This document shows, piece after piece, positions 21,512 through 30,050 of a stretch of DNA of 30,285 bases (position 1 is the first letter of the stretch; each line of letters starts with the position of its first letter). The position numbers and the translations under genes were made by a program. The notes below the pieces were generated by a model that saw only the letters and a program-made list of their open reading frames with translations, searched no databases and was not told where the DNA came from. The DNA comes from an uncultured Opitutia bacterium (GTDB taxonomy: Bacteria > Verrucomicrobiota > Verrucomicrobiia > Opitutales > Opitutaceae). The stretch is taken from positions 1-30,285 of the forward strand of contig CALFZM010000187.1 in NCBI GenBank assembly GCA_937952235.1. Direction: 5' to 3'.

Positions 21512-23101
21512 TCAGAGCTGGACGAACTTCGCCAGCTTGATCGCGGGATGTCCCTTGATCTCCTGGCGTGCCCCCGCGCTCGGTTCGGTGTCGACGCGGA
21601 CCACCATGTAGGCGGTGCCGCCCGGCGTGAGCCGCGAAAGCGACATGTCCGCGATGTTCACCTTGTCGCGTCCGAGGATGGTGCCGATCGTGCCCACCAT
21701 CCCGGGCTGGTCGACGTTCTCGAGCACGAGCAGCTTGCCGTCGGCCGCCACCTCGACCTCGCGGCCGTTGATGCTGACGATGCGCGGCTGGTTGCCCTTG
21801 CCGATCAGGGTGCCGGCGGCGGAATGCACGGTGCCGTCGGGCGCGACGGCCTCGACCTGGATGAGTTCGCTATAGCCGGAATCGTCGGTCGACTTCACCA
21901 CCTCCGCGCGGGTGCCGAGGCGTTCGAGCAGCACCGGGGCGTTGACGAAGTTGACCTCGTCGCCGCTGATGCGGCGCAGGTAGCCGCGCTCGATCGCCCG
22001 CGTGATCGCGTTGGCATCGAGGTCGACGAGCTTGCCCCAGTACGTGATGCGCATCTGCGCGATCTGCGCGGGCGAGATCTGCTGCACCAGCGTGCCCAGC
22101 TTGGAACCCAGGTCGAGGTACGGCCCGAGGACCTTCAGCGTCGCGGCGTCGATGGAGGGCACGTTGACCGCATTGCGAATGACGCCGCCGTTGAGCACGT
22201 CGGCGATCTGCTCCGCGATCTCGATCCCCACCGATTCCTGCGCCTCGGCGGTGGAGGCGCCCAGGTGCGGGGTGAGCACGACGTTGGGCAGCGCGCGAAA
22301 CTCGCTCTCCTTGGCCAGCGGTTCATCCTCGAAGACATCGAGGCCCGCCGCGGCGACCTTGCCGCCCTTGAGCGCGGCGATGAGGGCGGACTCCTTGATG
22401 ATGCCGCCGCGCGCGCAGTTGAAAATCCGCACGCCCTTCTTGCACTTCTCGAACGCCGCCTCGTCGATCATGTACTTGGTGTCGTCGGTCAGCGGCATGT
22501 GCACCGTGATGTAGTCCGACTGCCGCAGCAGGTCGTCGAGGGAGACGCCCTCGACCTGCATCGCCTTGGCGCGGCTCGGCGCGAGGTAGGGATCGTACGC
22601 CAGCACGCGCATCCCGAACGCCTGCGCCCGCTTCGCGACTTCGCCGCCGATGCGGCCAAGGCCGACGATGCCGAGGGTTTTCTTGAAGAGCTCGATGCCG
22701 GAGAAACTCTTCCGGTCCCACTGCCCCGCCTTCATCGAGGCGGCGGCCTGCGGCACCGGCCGGGCTCCGCAGAGGAGGTGGGTGAACGTGAGCTCGGCGG
22801 TCGCGATGGTGTTGCCGGCGGGGGTGTTCATCACCACCACGCCATGGTTCGTGGCGGCCTCGACATCGACGTTGTCCACCCCCACCCCGGCGCGGCCCAC
22901 CACCTTGAGCAGCGGCGCCGCCTTGAACACCGCCGCGGTGATCTTCGTCTCCGACCGCACCGCGATGGCGTGCACGTCCTTGACGAGTTCCAGGACCTTT
23001 TCCGGGGAGGAACCGTACGCCTCGACCACTTCAAGGCCCGGCTGCTGGCGCAGGTAGGCGACTCCCTTGGGTGAGATCTTGTCGGCGACGAGGACTTTCA
23101 T
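21512..23101 (-). CDS. serA: D-3-phosphoglycerate dehydrogenase, long form
   Basis: A 529-residue long-form SerA oxidising 3-phosphoglycerate, the first step of serine synthesis. The catalytic domain has VGRAGVGVDNVD (68-79), the NAD motif GIVGLGRIGGEV (144-155), NCARGGIIKE with Arg231, GLDVFEDEP with Glu260 and LTPHLGAST with His279. The allosteric substrate-binding domain and a C-terminal ACT domain (about 455-529, NVDQPGMVGTIGTILGRDKVNIADMS) follow, so regulation by serine is possible. The frame is open upstream, but the ATG at 23101 gives the canonical MKVLVADKIS. It heads the serA-plsY-hom-lysC-thrC run and is divergent from the efflux genes. Confidence 0.97.
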   Translation of the reverse strand: MKVLVADKISPKGVAYLRQQPGLEVVEAYGSSPEKVLELVKDVHAIAVRSETKITAAVFKAAPLLKVVGRAGVGVDNVDVEAATNHGVVVMNTPAGNTIATAELTFTHLLCGARPVPQAAASMKAGQWDRKSFSGIELFKKTLGIVGLGRIGGEVAKRAQAFGMRVLAYDPYLAPSRAKAMQVEGVSLDDLLRQSDYITVHMPLTDDTKYMIDEAAFEKCKKGVRIFNCARGGIIKESALIAALKGGKVAAAGLDVFEDEPLAKESEFRALPNVVLTPHLGASTAEAQESVGIEIAEQIADVLNGGVIRNAVNVPSIDAATLKVLGPYLDLGSKLGTLVQQISPAQIAQMRITYWGKLVDLDANAITRAIERGYLRRISGDEVNFVNAPVLLERLGTRAEVVKSTDDSGYSELIQVEAVAPDGTVHSAAGTLIGKGNQPRIVSINGREVEVAADGKLLVLENVDQPGMVGTIGTILGRDKVNIADMSLSRLTPGGTAYMVVRVDTEPSAGARQEIKGHPAIKLAKFVQL

Positions 23102-23366
23102 CGAAGAAAAATGCTTCCGAGGGAAATCTCCCCTTCCCGGCCTAGCAAGGAAAAGGTTTACGTATGACGACCGGTGGCCGTGGTGCGGTGGCCGCGGCGG
23201 CGAACGACGTCGAAACGAGCCCGCCCCGGCGCGCCGGCGCGAATCACCTTTTCCGCCGGCCCGCGTCTTGCTCCGCACCTTTGACAAACCACCCCGGGAT
23301 TGCCCAACTGGGCCCTCGCGCGGGGCGGGTTCCCACCCGATTCAGCGTACCTCCCTTTCCTTCCCT
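23102..23366. other. Divergent intergenic region between serA and the efflux operon
   Basis: This 265-bp stretch is the longest gene-free gap. It must hold the promoters for serA and for the RND genes. I see a good -35-like TTGACA at 23281-23286 pointing to the efflux genes, and nothing else I can name with confidence. Open frames crossing it are not supported by homology. Confidence 0.5.
23281..23309 (+). promoter_or_regulatory. Possible promoter of the RND efflux operon
   Basis: A perfect TTGACA (23281-23286) is followed after 17 bp by CCAACT (23304-23309), which is a poor -10 box. It would give a leader of about 50 nt before the adaptor ATG. Only the -35 box is convincing. Confidence 0.25.
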
Positions 23367-24584
23367 ATGCTGCCCTTCCGTCGCCGGCCCGCGTTGGTCC
23401 GGTCCCTCGCATCGATCCTCGTCCTGGGCCTGGCCGGTTGCGGCGAAGCTCCCTCCGGCGGTGCCGGCAAGTCGCCCGGCAAGGGCGCCAAGTCAGGCAA
23501 AGGCGGCGGCGGCGCAGCTCCCGTGCTGGTCGGCCAGGCGCAGATGCGCAAGGTTCCCCTGGCCATCGAGGCGATCGGCGCCGTCGAGCCGGTGCGGTCT
23601 TCCACGGTCCGTTCGCAGGTCGCCGGCACCCTCCTCCGCATCGCGATCCGCGAAGGACAGGATGTGAAGGAAGGCGACCTGCTCTTCGAGATCGATCCCC
23701 GCCCGTTCCGCAATGCGCTGCAGACCGCGGAGGCCGATCTGGAACGGCTCAAGGTCCAGCTCGAGACGGGCCGGGCGCAGGTCGAGCGTTACCGCGCGTT
23801 GAACCAGGCGCAGATGGTCTCGAAGGAGCAGTTCCAGAAGCTGGTCGACGACGTGCGGGCCCTCGAGGCCGAGCTGAAGGCCGGCGAAGCCCGCGTATCC
23901 ACCGCGCGGGTGCAATTGGACTACTGCTCGATCCGCGCCCCGATCGCCGGCCGCACCGGCAACATCAACGTCGACGAAGGCGACCTCGTGCGCGCCAACG
24001 ACACGGGAGCGCTCGTCACGATCCACCAGCTCAACCCGATCTACGTCACCTTCGGCGTCCCCCAGCAGCACCTCGCGGCCATCAACCGGTTCCGCGCCGA
24101 CCACGAGCTGCCGGTGACGGTGATGCCGCCCGGCGGCGAGGAGGCGCCCGAGCGGGGCACGCTCAGCTTCGTCGACAACACGGTCGATTCCGCGACGGGC
24201 ACGATCCGGCTCAAGGGCGTCTTCCGCAACGATCGCGGGCGGCTCTGGCCCGGCCAGTTTGCCGCCGTCACGCTCACGCTGGCCGAGCCCGAGGTCCTGA
24301 CCGTCGCGACCAGCGCGGTCCAGACTTCGCAGACCGGCCAGCACGTCTACGTCGTCACCGCCGATCGGATCGCCGAGCTCCGGCCCGTGACGATCGAGCG
24401 CGCCCACGAGTCGCTGGCGGTCGTCACCTCCGGCCTCAAGGCCGGCGAGACCGTGGTGATCGACGGCCAGTTGCGCGTGATTCCCGGCCGGGGAGTCGAG
24501 ATCAAGAGCGCGGCGCCGGCCGGGGCCGCGGCCAAGTCCGGCGACGCCGGGAAGAAGGAAGGCCGCAAGAAGAAGGAAACATGA
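23367..24584 (+). CDS. RND efflux periplasmic adaptor lipoprotein
   Basis: A 405-residue membrane-fusion protein that should bridge the inner-membrane RND pump to an outer-membrane channel. The N-terminus MLPFRRRPALVRSLASILVLGLAGCGEAP carries a lipobox LAGC with lipidated Cys25. A Gly/Lys/Ser-rich linker leads to the barrel-sandwich domain (STVRSQVAGTLLRIAIREGQDVKEGDLLFEIDPRPF), a coiled-coil hairpin (about 115-180), then LDYCSIRAPIAGRTGNINVDEGDLV. The beta-barrel and membrane-proximal parts end in a basic, Lys-rich tail (GKKEGRKKKET). It resembles MdtA/AcrA. The ATG at 23367 is chosen for the lipoprotein signal. Its stop overlaps the pump start (ATGA at 24581-24584), so the two are coupled. 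No outer-membrane factor is encoded in the window. Confidence 0.94.
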   Translation: MLPFRRRPALVRSLASILVLGLAGCGEAPSGGAGKSPGKGAKSGKGGGGAAPVLVGQAQMRKVPLAIEAIGAVEPVRSSTVRSQVAGTLLRIAIREGQDVKEGDLLFEIDPRPFRNALQTAEADLERLKVQLETGRAQVERYRALNQAQMVSKEQFQKLVDDVRALEAELKAGEARVSTARVQLDYCSIRAPIAGRTGNINVDEGDLVRANDTGALVTIHQLNPIYVTFGVPQQHLAAINRFRADHELPVTVMPPGGEEAPERGTLSFVDNTVDSATGTIRLKGVFRNDRGRLWPGQFAAVTLTLAEPEVLTVATSAVQTSQTGQHVYVVTADRIAELRPVTIERAHESLAVVTSGLKAGETVVIDGQLRVIPGRGVEIKSAAPAGAAAKSGDAGKKEGRKKKET

Positions 24585-27500
24585 ACATCCCCGACCCCTT
24601 CATCCGCCGGCCGGTGATGACCGTGCTGGTCACGGCCGCGATCACCATCTTCGGCTGGATGGCCTACGAGCGCCTCCCCGTCAGCGACCTGCCCAACGTC
24701 GATTTCCCTACGATCAGCATCTCCGCGTCCCTGCCGGGCGCGAGTCCCGAGACCATGGCCTCGGCGGTGGCGACGCCGCTCGAGCAGCAGTTCTCCAGCA
24801 TCGCGGGCATCGATTCGATGACGTCGACGAGCACGCTCGGGAACACGTCGATCACCCTGCAGTTCACCCTCGATCGCAACATCGATGCCGCCGCGCAGGA
24901 CGTGCAGTCGGCGATCGCCGCGGTGCAGCGCCGGCTGCCCCGCGACATGCCCACGCCGCCGACCTTCCGGAAGAGCAATCCCGCCGACGATCCCATCATC
25001 CTGCTGGCGCTGAGCTCCGCCACGCAGCCGCTGTCGGAGGTCAACGAGTGGGCCGAGACCGTCCTCGCGCAACGGCTGTCCACGGTCGACGGCGTCGCCC
25101 AGGTGCAGGTCATGGGCTCGCAGAAATACGCCGTGCGGGTGCAGCTCGAGCCCCGCGCGCTCGCCGCCCGCGGCATCGGCATCGACGAAGTGCGCTCCGC
25201 GCTCGACGCCAACAACACCAACCTGCCGGCCGGCACGTTGAGCGGGGCCGACAAGGCCACCACGCTCATCGCCACCGGCCAGCTCCGGAGCGCGGAAGGG
25301 TTCCGCAAGATCATCGTCAGCTACCGCAACGGCGCCGCCGTCCGCCTGGGCGACCTCGCGCACGTCGCCGACAGCGTCGAGAACGACAAGGCCGCGAGCT
25401 GGTTCATGAATCGCGCGGAGGCGACCGACGAGCAGAGCCTGAGCGAGACGCCGGCGCAGAACCGCTCGATCCTGCTGTTCATCCAGCGCCAGCCCGGCAC
25501 CAACACGATCAAGGTGGTCGATGGCATCAAGGCGCTGCTGCCCGCCTTCCGCTCGCAGCTTCCCGCGTCCATCAGCCTCGACATCTACAGCGACCGCTCC
25601 CTGACGATCCGGGAGTCGGTGCACGATGTGAAGTTCACCCTCGTACTCGCGATCGCCCTGGTCGTGATGGTCATCTTCCTCTTCCTGCGCACGCTCTCGG
25701 CCACGCTGATCGCCGGCGTCGCCATCCCCATCGCGGTCGTGGGCACGTTCGCGGTGATGTATTTCTGCAATTTCAGCATCAACAACGTGTCGCTGCTGGC
25801 GCTCACGCTGTCGGTCGGGTTCGTGGTCGACGACGCGATCGTGATGCTCGAGAACATCGTCCGTCACATCGAGAAGGGCGAGAGTCCGCTCGCCGCCGCC
25901 TTCAAGGGTTCGCGCGAGATCGGTTTCACGATCCTCTCGATGACGTTGTCGCTCGTCGCGGTGTTCATCCCCGTGCTCTTCATGGGCGGCATCCTCGGTC
26001 GGCTGCTGCACGAATTCGCCGTCACGATCAGCGCGGCGATCCTCGTCTCGGGCTTCGTCTCGCTCACGCTCACGCCGATGCTGTGCAGCCGGTTCCTGAA
26101 GCCGCACCGCGGGGCGCAGACGCACGGAGCCTTCTACCGCGCCACCGAGCGGGCGTTCGACGGGATGCTGCACATCTACCGCGTCACGCTCGAAGCCTCG
26201 CTCCGCTGGCGCCGCACCGTGATGCTGGTGGCGTTCGCCATGGTGGGACTCACGGTCTGGCTGCTGGCCGTGGTCCCGAAGGGGTTCATCCCGACCGAGG
26301 ACACCGGCCGCATCATGATCAACACCGAGGCGGCGCAGGATGCCTCGTTCGAGGCGATGGCCCGCTACCACGTGCAGCTCGGCGAGATCCTCGCCCGCAA
26401 TCCGTACGTGATCAACTTTTCCAACTATGTCGGCGCCTCCGGGCGCGGCGGCAGTTCCGCCGGCAACACCGGCCGCATCTTCGCGACGCTCGTGCCGCGC
26501 GACCAGCGCCCGCCCGCCGCGCAAATCGCCCAGGCGATGCGCAGCGAGCTGGCCGTCGTGCCCGGAATCCGCGCCACCCCGCAGGTGCCGCCCAGCATCC
26601 GCATCGGCGGCCGCGGCGCCGTCGCGGTCTATCAATACTCTCTGTACGGCTCCGACCTGCAGGAGCTCTACCGGCTCGTGCCGCTGATGGTCGACCGGAT
26701 GCGGGAGCTGCCCACGCTCGTCGACGTCAGCTCCGACCTCAACATCACCAGTCCGCAGCTCATCATCGACATCGATCGCGACAAGGCGTCCTCGCTCGGG
26801 TTGAGCGCGCAGCAGGTCGAGGACACGCTCTACAGCGCGTTCGGCTCGCGCCAGGTCTCCACCATCTACACGCCGACCAACCAGTACTACGTGATCATGG
26901 AGCTCGCGCCGAAGTACCAGCGCGACCCCAGCGCCCTCTCGCTCCTCTACCTGCGCAACCGCGAAGGCCGGCTCATCCCCCTCGAGTCGGTCGCGCAGGT
27001 GCGGCAGACGGTGGGCCCGCTCAGCGTCGCCCACCTGGGCCAGTCCCCCGCCGTCACGCTCACGTTCAACCTCGCCCCCGGCGTCGCGCTCAGCCAGGCC
27101 ACGGCCGACATCGAGGCCATCGCGCGCGAGGTCCTGCCCGCGACCATCACCGGTGTTTTCCAGGGCACCGCGGCCGCGTTCACCAGCTCGCTGCAGGGAC
27201 TCGGCTGGATGCTGCTGATCGCGGTGCTCGTGATCTACATCGTGCTCGGCATCCTCTACGAGGACTTCGTCCACCCGGTCACGATCCTCTCCGGCCTGCC
27301 GTCGGCGACGTTCGGCGCGCTCGTGACGCTGCTGCTCTTCCGCGAGGAGCTGAACATCTACGGCTACGTCGGCCTCATCATGCTCATCGGCATCGTGAAG
27401 AAGAACGCGATCATGATGATCGATTTCGCGCTCGAGGCGCGCCGCCAGCACGGCAAGCGCGCCGAGGAGGCGATCTTCGAGGCGTGCCTGGTGCGCTTCC

Positions 27501-27760
27501 GGCCGATCATGATGACGACGCTCGCCGCCCTCGCCGGCACGCTGCCGATCGCCCTCGGCTGGGGCGCGGGCGCGGAAGCCCGACGTACGCTCGGACTCGC
27601 CGTTGTCGGCGGCCTCGTCGTCTCGCAACTGCTGACGCTCTACATCACGCCGGTGTTCTATCTCTACATGGAGAAGTTCACCCGCTTCCTCACTCCCCGG
27701 TCAGTCTCCGAGATCGAGCGCGAGGAGGCCGGCGCCGCCGCCGCGGGGCTGGCGAAGTAG
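24581..27760 (+). CDS. RND multidrug efflux pump (HAE-1/MdtB-like permease)
   Basis: A 1059-residue proton-driven inner-membrane exporter of the AcrB/MdtB class, working as a trimer. It opens FIRRPVMTVLVTAAITIFGWMAYERLPVSDLPNVDFPTI (first helix and entry to the porter domain). The proton-relay aspartates are Asp417-Asp418 in GFVVDDAIVMLEN, and the relay lysine is in MLIGIVKKNAIMM (Lys940-Lys941). Two porter repeats and about 12 helices are evident, and PKGFIPTEDTGRI opens the second half. The DLPNVDFPTI and VKKNAIMMIDF wording resembles MdtB/MdtC. A strong ribosome site, AAGGAAAC, precedes the ATG, which overlaps the adaptor stop. It ends only 8 bp from the convergent peptidase stop. The drug or metabolite exported is unknown. 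Confidence 0.96.
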   Translation: MNIPDPFIRRPVMTVLVTAAITIFGWMAYERLPVSDLPNVDFPTISISASLPGASPETMASAVATPLEQQFSSIAGIDSMTSTSTLGNTSITLQFTLDRNIDAAAQDVQSAIAAVQRRLPRDMPTPPTFRKSNPADDPIILLALSSATQPLSEVNEWAETVLAQRLSTVDGVAQVQVMGSQKYAVRVQLEPRALAARGIGIDEVRSALDANNTNLPAGTLSGADKATTLIATGQLRSAEGFRKIIVSYRNGAAVRLGDLAHVADSVENDKAASWFMNRAEATDEQSLSETPAQNRSILLFIQRQPGTNTIKVVDGIKALLPAFRSQLPASISLDIYSDRSLTIRESVHDVKFTLVLAIALVVMVIFLFLRTLSATLIAGVAIPIAVVGTFAVMYFCNFSINNVSLLALTLSVGFVVDDAIVMLENIVRHIEKGESPLAAAFKGSREIGFTILSMTLSLVAVFIPVLFMGGILGRLLHEFAVTISAAILVSGFVSLTLTPMLCSRFLKPHRGAQTHGAFYRATERAFDGMLHIYRVTLEASLRWRRTVMLVAFAMVGLTVWLLAVVPKGFIPTEDTGRIMINTEAAQDASFEAMARYHVQLGEILARNPYVINFSNYVGASGRGGSSAGNTGRIFATLVPRDQRPPAAQIAQAMRSELAVVPGIRATPQVPPSIRIGGRGAVAVYQYSLYGSDLQELYRLVPLMVDRMRELPTLVDVSSDLNITSPQLIIDIDRDKASSLGLSAQQVEDTLYSAFGSRQVSTIYTPTNQYYVIMELAPKYQRDPSALSLLYLRNREGRLIPLESVAQVRQTVGPLSVAHLGQSPAVTLTFNLAPGVALSQATADIEAIAREVLPATITGVFQGTAAAFTSSLQGLGWMLLIAVLVIYIVLGILYEDFVHPVTILSGLPSATFGALVTLLLFREELNIYGYVGLIMLIGIVKKNAIMMIDFALEARRQHGKRAEEAIFEACLVRFRPIMMTTLAALAGTLPIALGWGAGAEARRTLGLAVVGGLVVSQLLTLYITPVFYLYMEKFTRFLTPRSVSEIEREEAGAAAAGLAK

Positions 27761-27768
27761 CTCCGTCG

Positions 27769-30024
27769 TCACGGCGACGCGGCCGGGCCCGCCAGCCCGA
27801 CGAAGTGCGCCCCGAAAGCCAGTCGGTCCGCCGCCTCCTCGATGAGCTTGCGGGTGGGTTTTCCCGCCCCGTGCCCGGCCCGCGTCTCGATCCGGATCAG
27901 CACGGGACGATTCTTCAGGTCGCGGTGCGCGGCGTGCTGCAGCGCCGCGGCGTACTTGAACGAATGCGCGGGATGCACGCGGTCGTCGTGGTCCGCCGTC
28001 GTGACCAGCACCGCCGGATACCTCACGCCGGCCTTCACGTGGTGCAGCGGCGAATATGCCGACAGGTAGCGGAAGCCCTCGACCTCATCGCTCGAACCGT
28101 AGTCGCTCGTCCAGGCGTAGCCGACCGTGAAGCGATGAAAGCGCAGCATGTCCATCACGCCCACCGCCGGCCACGCCACGCGGCACAGGTCCGGGCGCTG
28201 GTTGATCACGGCCGCGACGAGCAGGCCGCCGTTCGAGCCGCCGCTGAGGATGAGCCGGTCCGCGCACGTGTACTTCTCCGCGCAAAGCCACTCGGCCGCG
28301 GCAATGAAGTCATCGAACACGTTCTGCTTCCGCTCCCGCGTCCCCGCCCGGTGCCACCCCTGCCCATACTCGCCGCCGCCGCGCAGGTTCGGCACCGCGT
28401 AGATCCCTCCCGCCTCCAGCCAGGCCACGATCGACACGGAGAACGCCGGCGTGAGCGAGATGTTGAAGCCGCCATACCCGTACAGGATCGCCGGCGTCGT
28501 GCCGTCGGGGACCAGGCCGCGCCGGTGGGTGAGGAACATCGGCACCCGCGTGCCGTCCTTCGACCGGTAGAAGACCTGCCGCGTCTCGTACCGCGACGGA
28601 TCGAACGCCACCTGCGGCGCGCGGTAGACCGCCCCCCCTCCCTCCGCCACGTCGTCGCGGTGGATCGTCGCCGGCGTGGCAAACGACGTGAAGCTGTAGA
28701 AGAGCTCGGGGTCATCGTCGCGTCCGCGCACGGTCGCCACGGTCCCGATCCCGGGCAATGCGATTTCCCGCACCAAGGCGCCATCACGCGCGTGCACCGT
28801 CAGCCGGCTGCTCGCGTCACGCATCGTGCGCACCACGAACCGGCCGCCGATCGCGTCGACCGAATCGATCACGTCGGGCCCCTCCGGGATCACGGTGCGC
28901 CAGTGCGCCGGCTCCGGCCGGCGCAGGTCGATCGCGATCAAGCGGCGACGCGGCGCGGCGGCGGTCGTCAGTACGTAGAGCACCGGCCCGTCGTTGCCGA
29001 CGACGCTGTACTCGGCGTCCCAGGTCTCGACCAGCGAGAGCACCGGCGCATCGAGCCGCGGCGCGAGCGGATCGCCGAGGTCGACCACGCGCAGCAGGTT
29101 CTCCGGCGCCGAGCCCCGGGCGATGGCGATGACGAGGTAGCGTCCGTCCTCGGTCACGCCGCCGCGCACGAACCACTTCGGCTCCGCCGGCACGGCGTGG
29201 ATCAGGCGATCCTCGGACTGCGGCGTGCCCAGCCGGTGATAGTAGAGGCGCTGGTGGCCCAGTTCCCCGAAGGTGGCGCCGGTGCCCGTGGCCGCGCCGG
29301 GCTCGGGATAACGCGAATAGAAGAATCCGCGCGCGTCCTGTGTCCACGACAGCCCGGAGAACTTGACCCAGCGCAGCACGTCCGGCTCGTCGTGCGCGGT
29401 ATCCACCGATCGAATGCGAAACTCGTTCCAGTCCGATCCCGCCGCCGCGGTGCCGTAGGCGACCCAGCGGCCGTCGGGCGACACGCGGGTCGCCGTGAGC
29501 GCGACGGTGCCGTCGGCCGCGAGGGTGTTGGGATCGATCAGCACGCGCGGCGCGGCCCCCGGGCGGTCCTCCACGTGGTACACGGCCTGGTTCTGCAGCC
29601 CGGAGTTGCGGGAGTAGAACAGCCGCCCGCCCTCCTTCTCGGGCACGCCGAAGCGCTCGTAGTTCCACAGCTCCGTGAGCCGCGCCCGAAACTTCTCCCG
29701 CTGCGGCAGCGTGGCGAGAAAGCCGAACGCGAGTTCGTTCTGCGCCGCCACCCAGGCGGCCGTCGCCGGCGCATCGAGGTCCTCGAGCCAGCGGTACGGA
29801 TCCGGCACCGGGGTGCCGTGATAGACATCGACCTGCGGACCACGGGGGGAGGCGGGATAGTTCACGGGAATGGAGTACGGGGCGGCGCCGGCCGATGCGA
29901 CGCAGGGAACTGTCAGGGCGACGGCGGCGGCAAGGACGCCGCGCCACGGCCGAAGCCTGGCACGGGCGGCGGCGGGAGAAGTCGGGGCCACGGGAGCGGC
30001 ACGCCGGCGGGCAGGCGTATTCAT
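27769..30024 (-). CDS. Secreted prolyl oligopeptidase (S9A)
   Basis: About 751 residues of a serine peptidase that cuts short peptides after proline. The N-terminus is Arg-rich followed by GVLAAAVALTVPCVASAGA, an export signal. The N-terminal part (about residues 60-430) includes PDPYRWLEDLDAPATAAWV and a seven-bladed beta-propeller that limits substrate size. The alpha/beta-hydrolase domain has the nucleophile Ser597 in LSGGSNGGLLV, the Asp in TADHDDRVHPAHSF and His718 in RAGHGAGKPT. PNLRGGGEYGQGWH is also a family mark. The ATG at 30024 follows AAGG at 9 nt and gives the signal peptide near the start. It lies 26 bp after a TPR gene on the same strand. It is clearly S9A; prolyl specificity is assumed from the family. 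Confidence 0.94.
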   Translation of the reverse strand: MNTPARRRAAPVAPTSPAAARARLRPWRGVLAAAVALTVPCVASAGAAPYSIPVNYPASPRGPQVDVYHGTPVPDPYRWLEDLDAPATAAWVAAQNELAFGFLATLPQREKFRARLTELWNYERFGVPEKEGGRLFYSRNSGLQNQAVYHVEDRPGAAPRVLIDPNTLAADGTVALTATRVSPDGRWVAYGTAAAGSDWNEFRIRSVDTAHDEPDVLRWVKFSGLSWTQDARGFFYSRYPEPGAATGTGATFGELGHQRLYYHRLGTPQSEDRLIHAVPAEPKWFVRGGVTEDGRYLVIAIARGSAPENLLRVVDLGDPLAPRLDAPVLSLVETWDAEYSVVGNDGPVLYVLTTAAAPRRRLIAIDLRRPEPAHWRTVIPEGPDVIDSVDAIGGRFVVRTMRDASSRLTVHARDGALVREIALPGIGTVATVRGRDDDPELFYSFTSFATPATIHRDDVAEGGGAVYRAPQVAFDPSRYETRQVFYRSKDGTRVPMFLTHRRGLVPDGTTPAILYGYGGFNISLTPAFSVSIVAWLEAGGIYAVPNLRGGGEYGQGWHRAGTRERKQNVFDDFIAAAEWLCAEKYTCADRLILSGGSNGGLLVAAVINQRPDLCRVAWPAVGVMDMLRFHRFTVGYAWTSDYGSSDEVEGFRYLSAYSPLHHVKAGVRYPAVLVTTADHDDRVHPAHSFKYAAALQHAAHRDLKNRPVLIRIETRAGHGAGKPTRKLIEEAADRLAFGAHFVGLAGPAASP

Positions 30025-30050
30025 GGGAAGGGACCTTGCGGGACGCGGCC

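Noticed and set aside
23164..23667. An open frame with a good AAGGA site before its ATG upstream of the efflux adaptor
   Set aside because: It runs out of frame into the adaptor gene, has no recognisable domain and is Pro/Ser/Arg-rich. The AAGGA is probably chance, though a short leader peptide cannot be excluded.
24347..27628. A 1093-codon minus-strand open frame opposite the RND pump
   Set aside because: The translation is dominated by Asp, Arg, Glu and His in dipeptide-like runs, as expected for the antisense of a membrane protein gene; the plus strand encodes a canonical RND pump.
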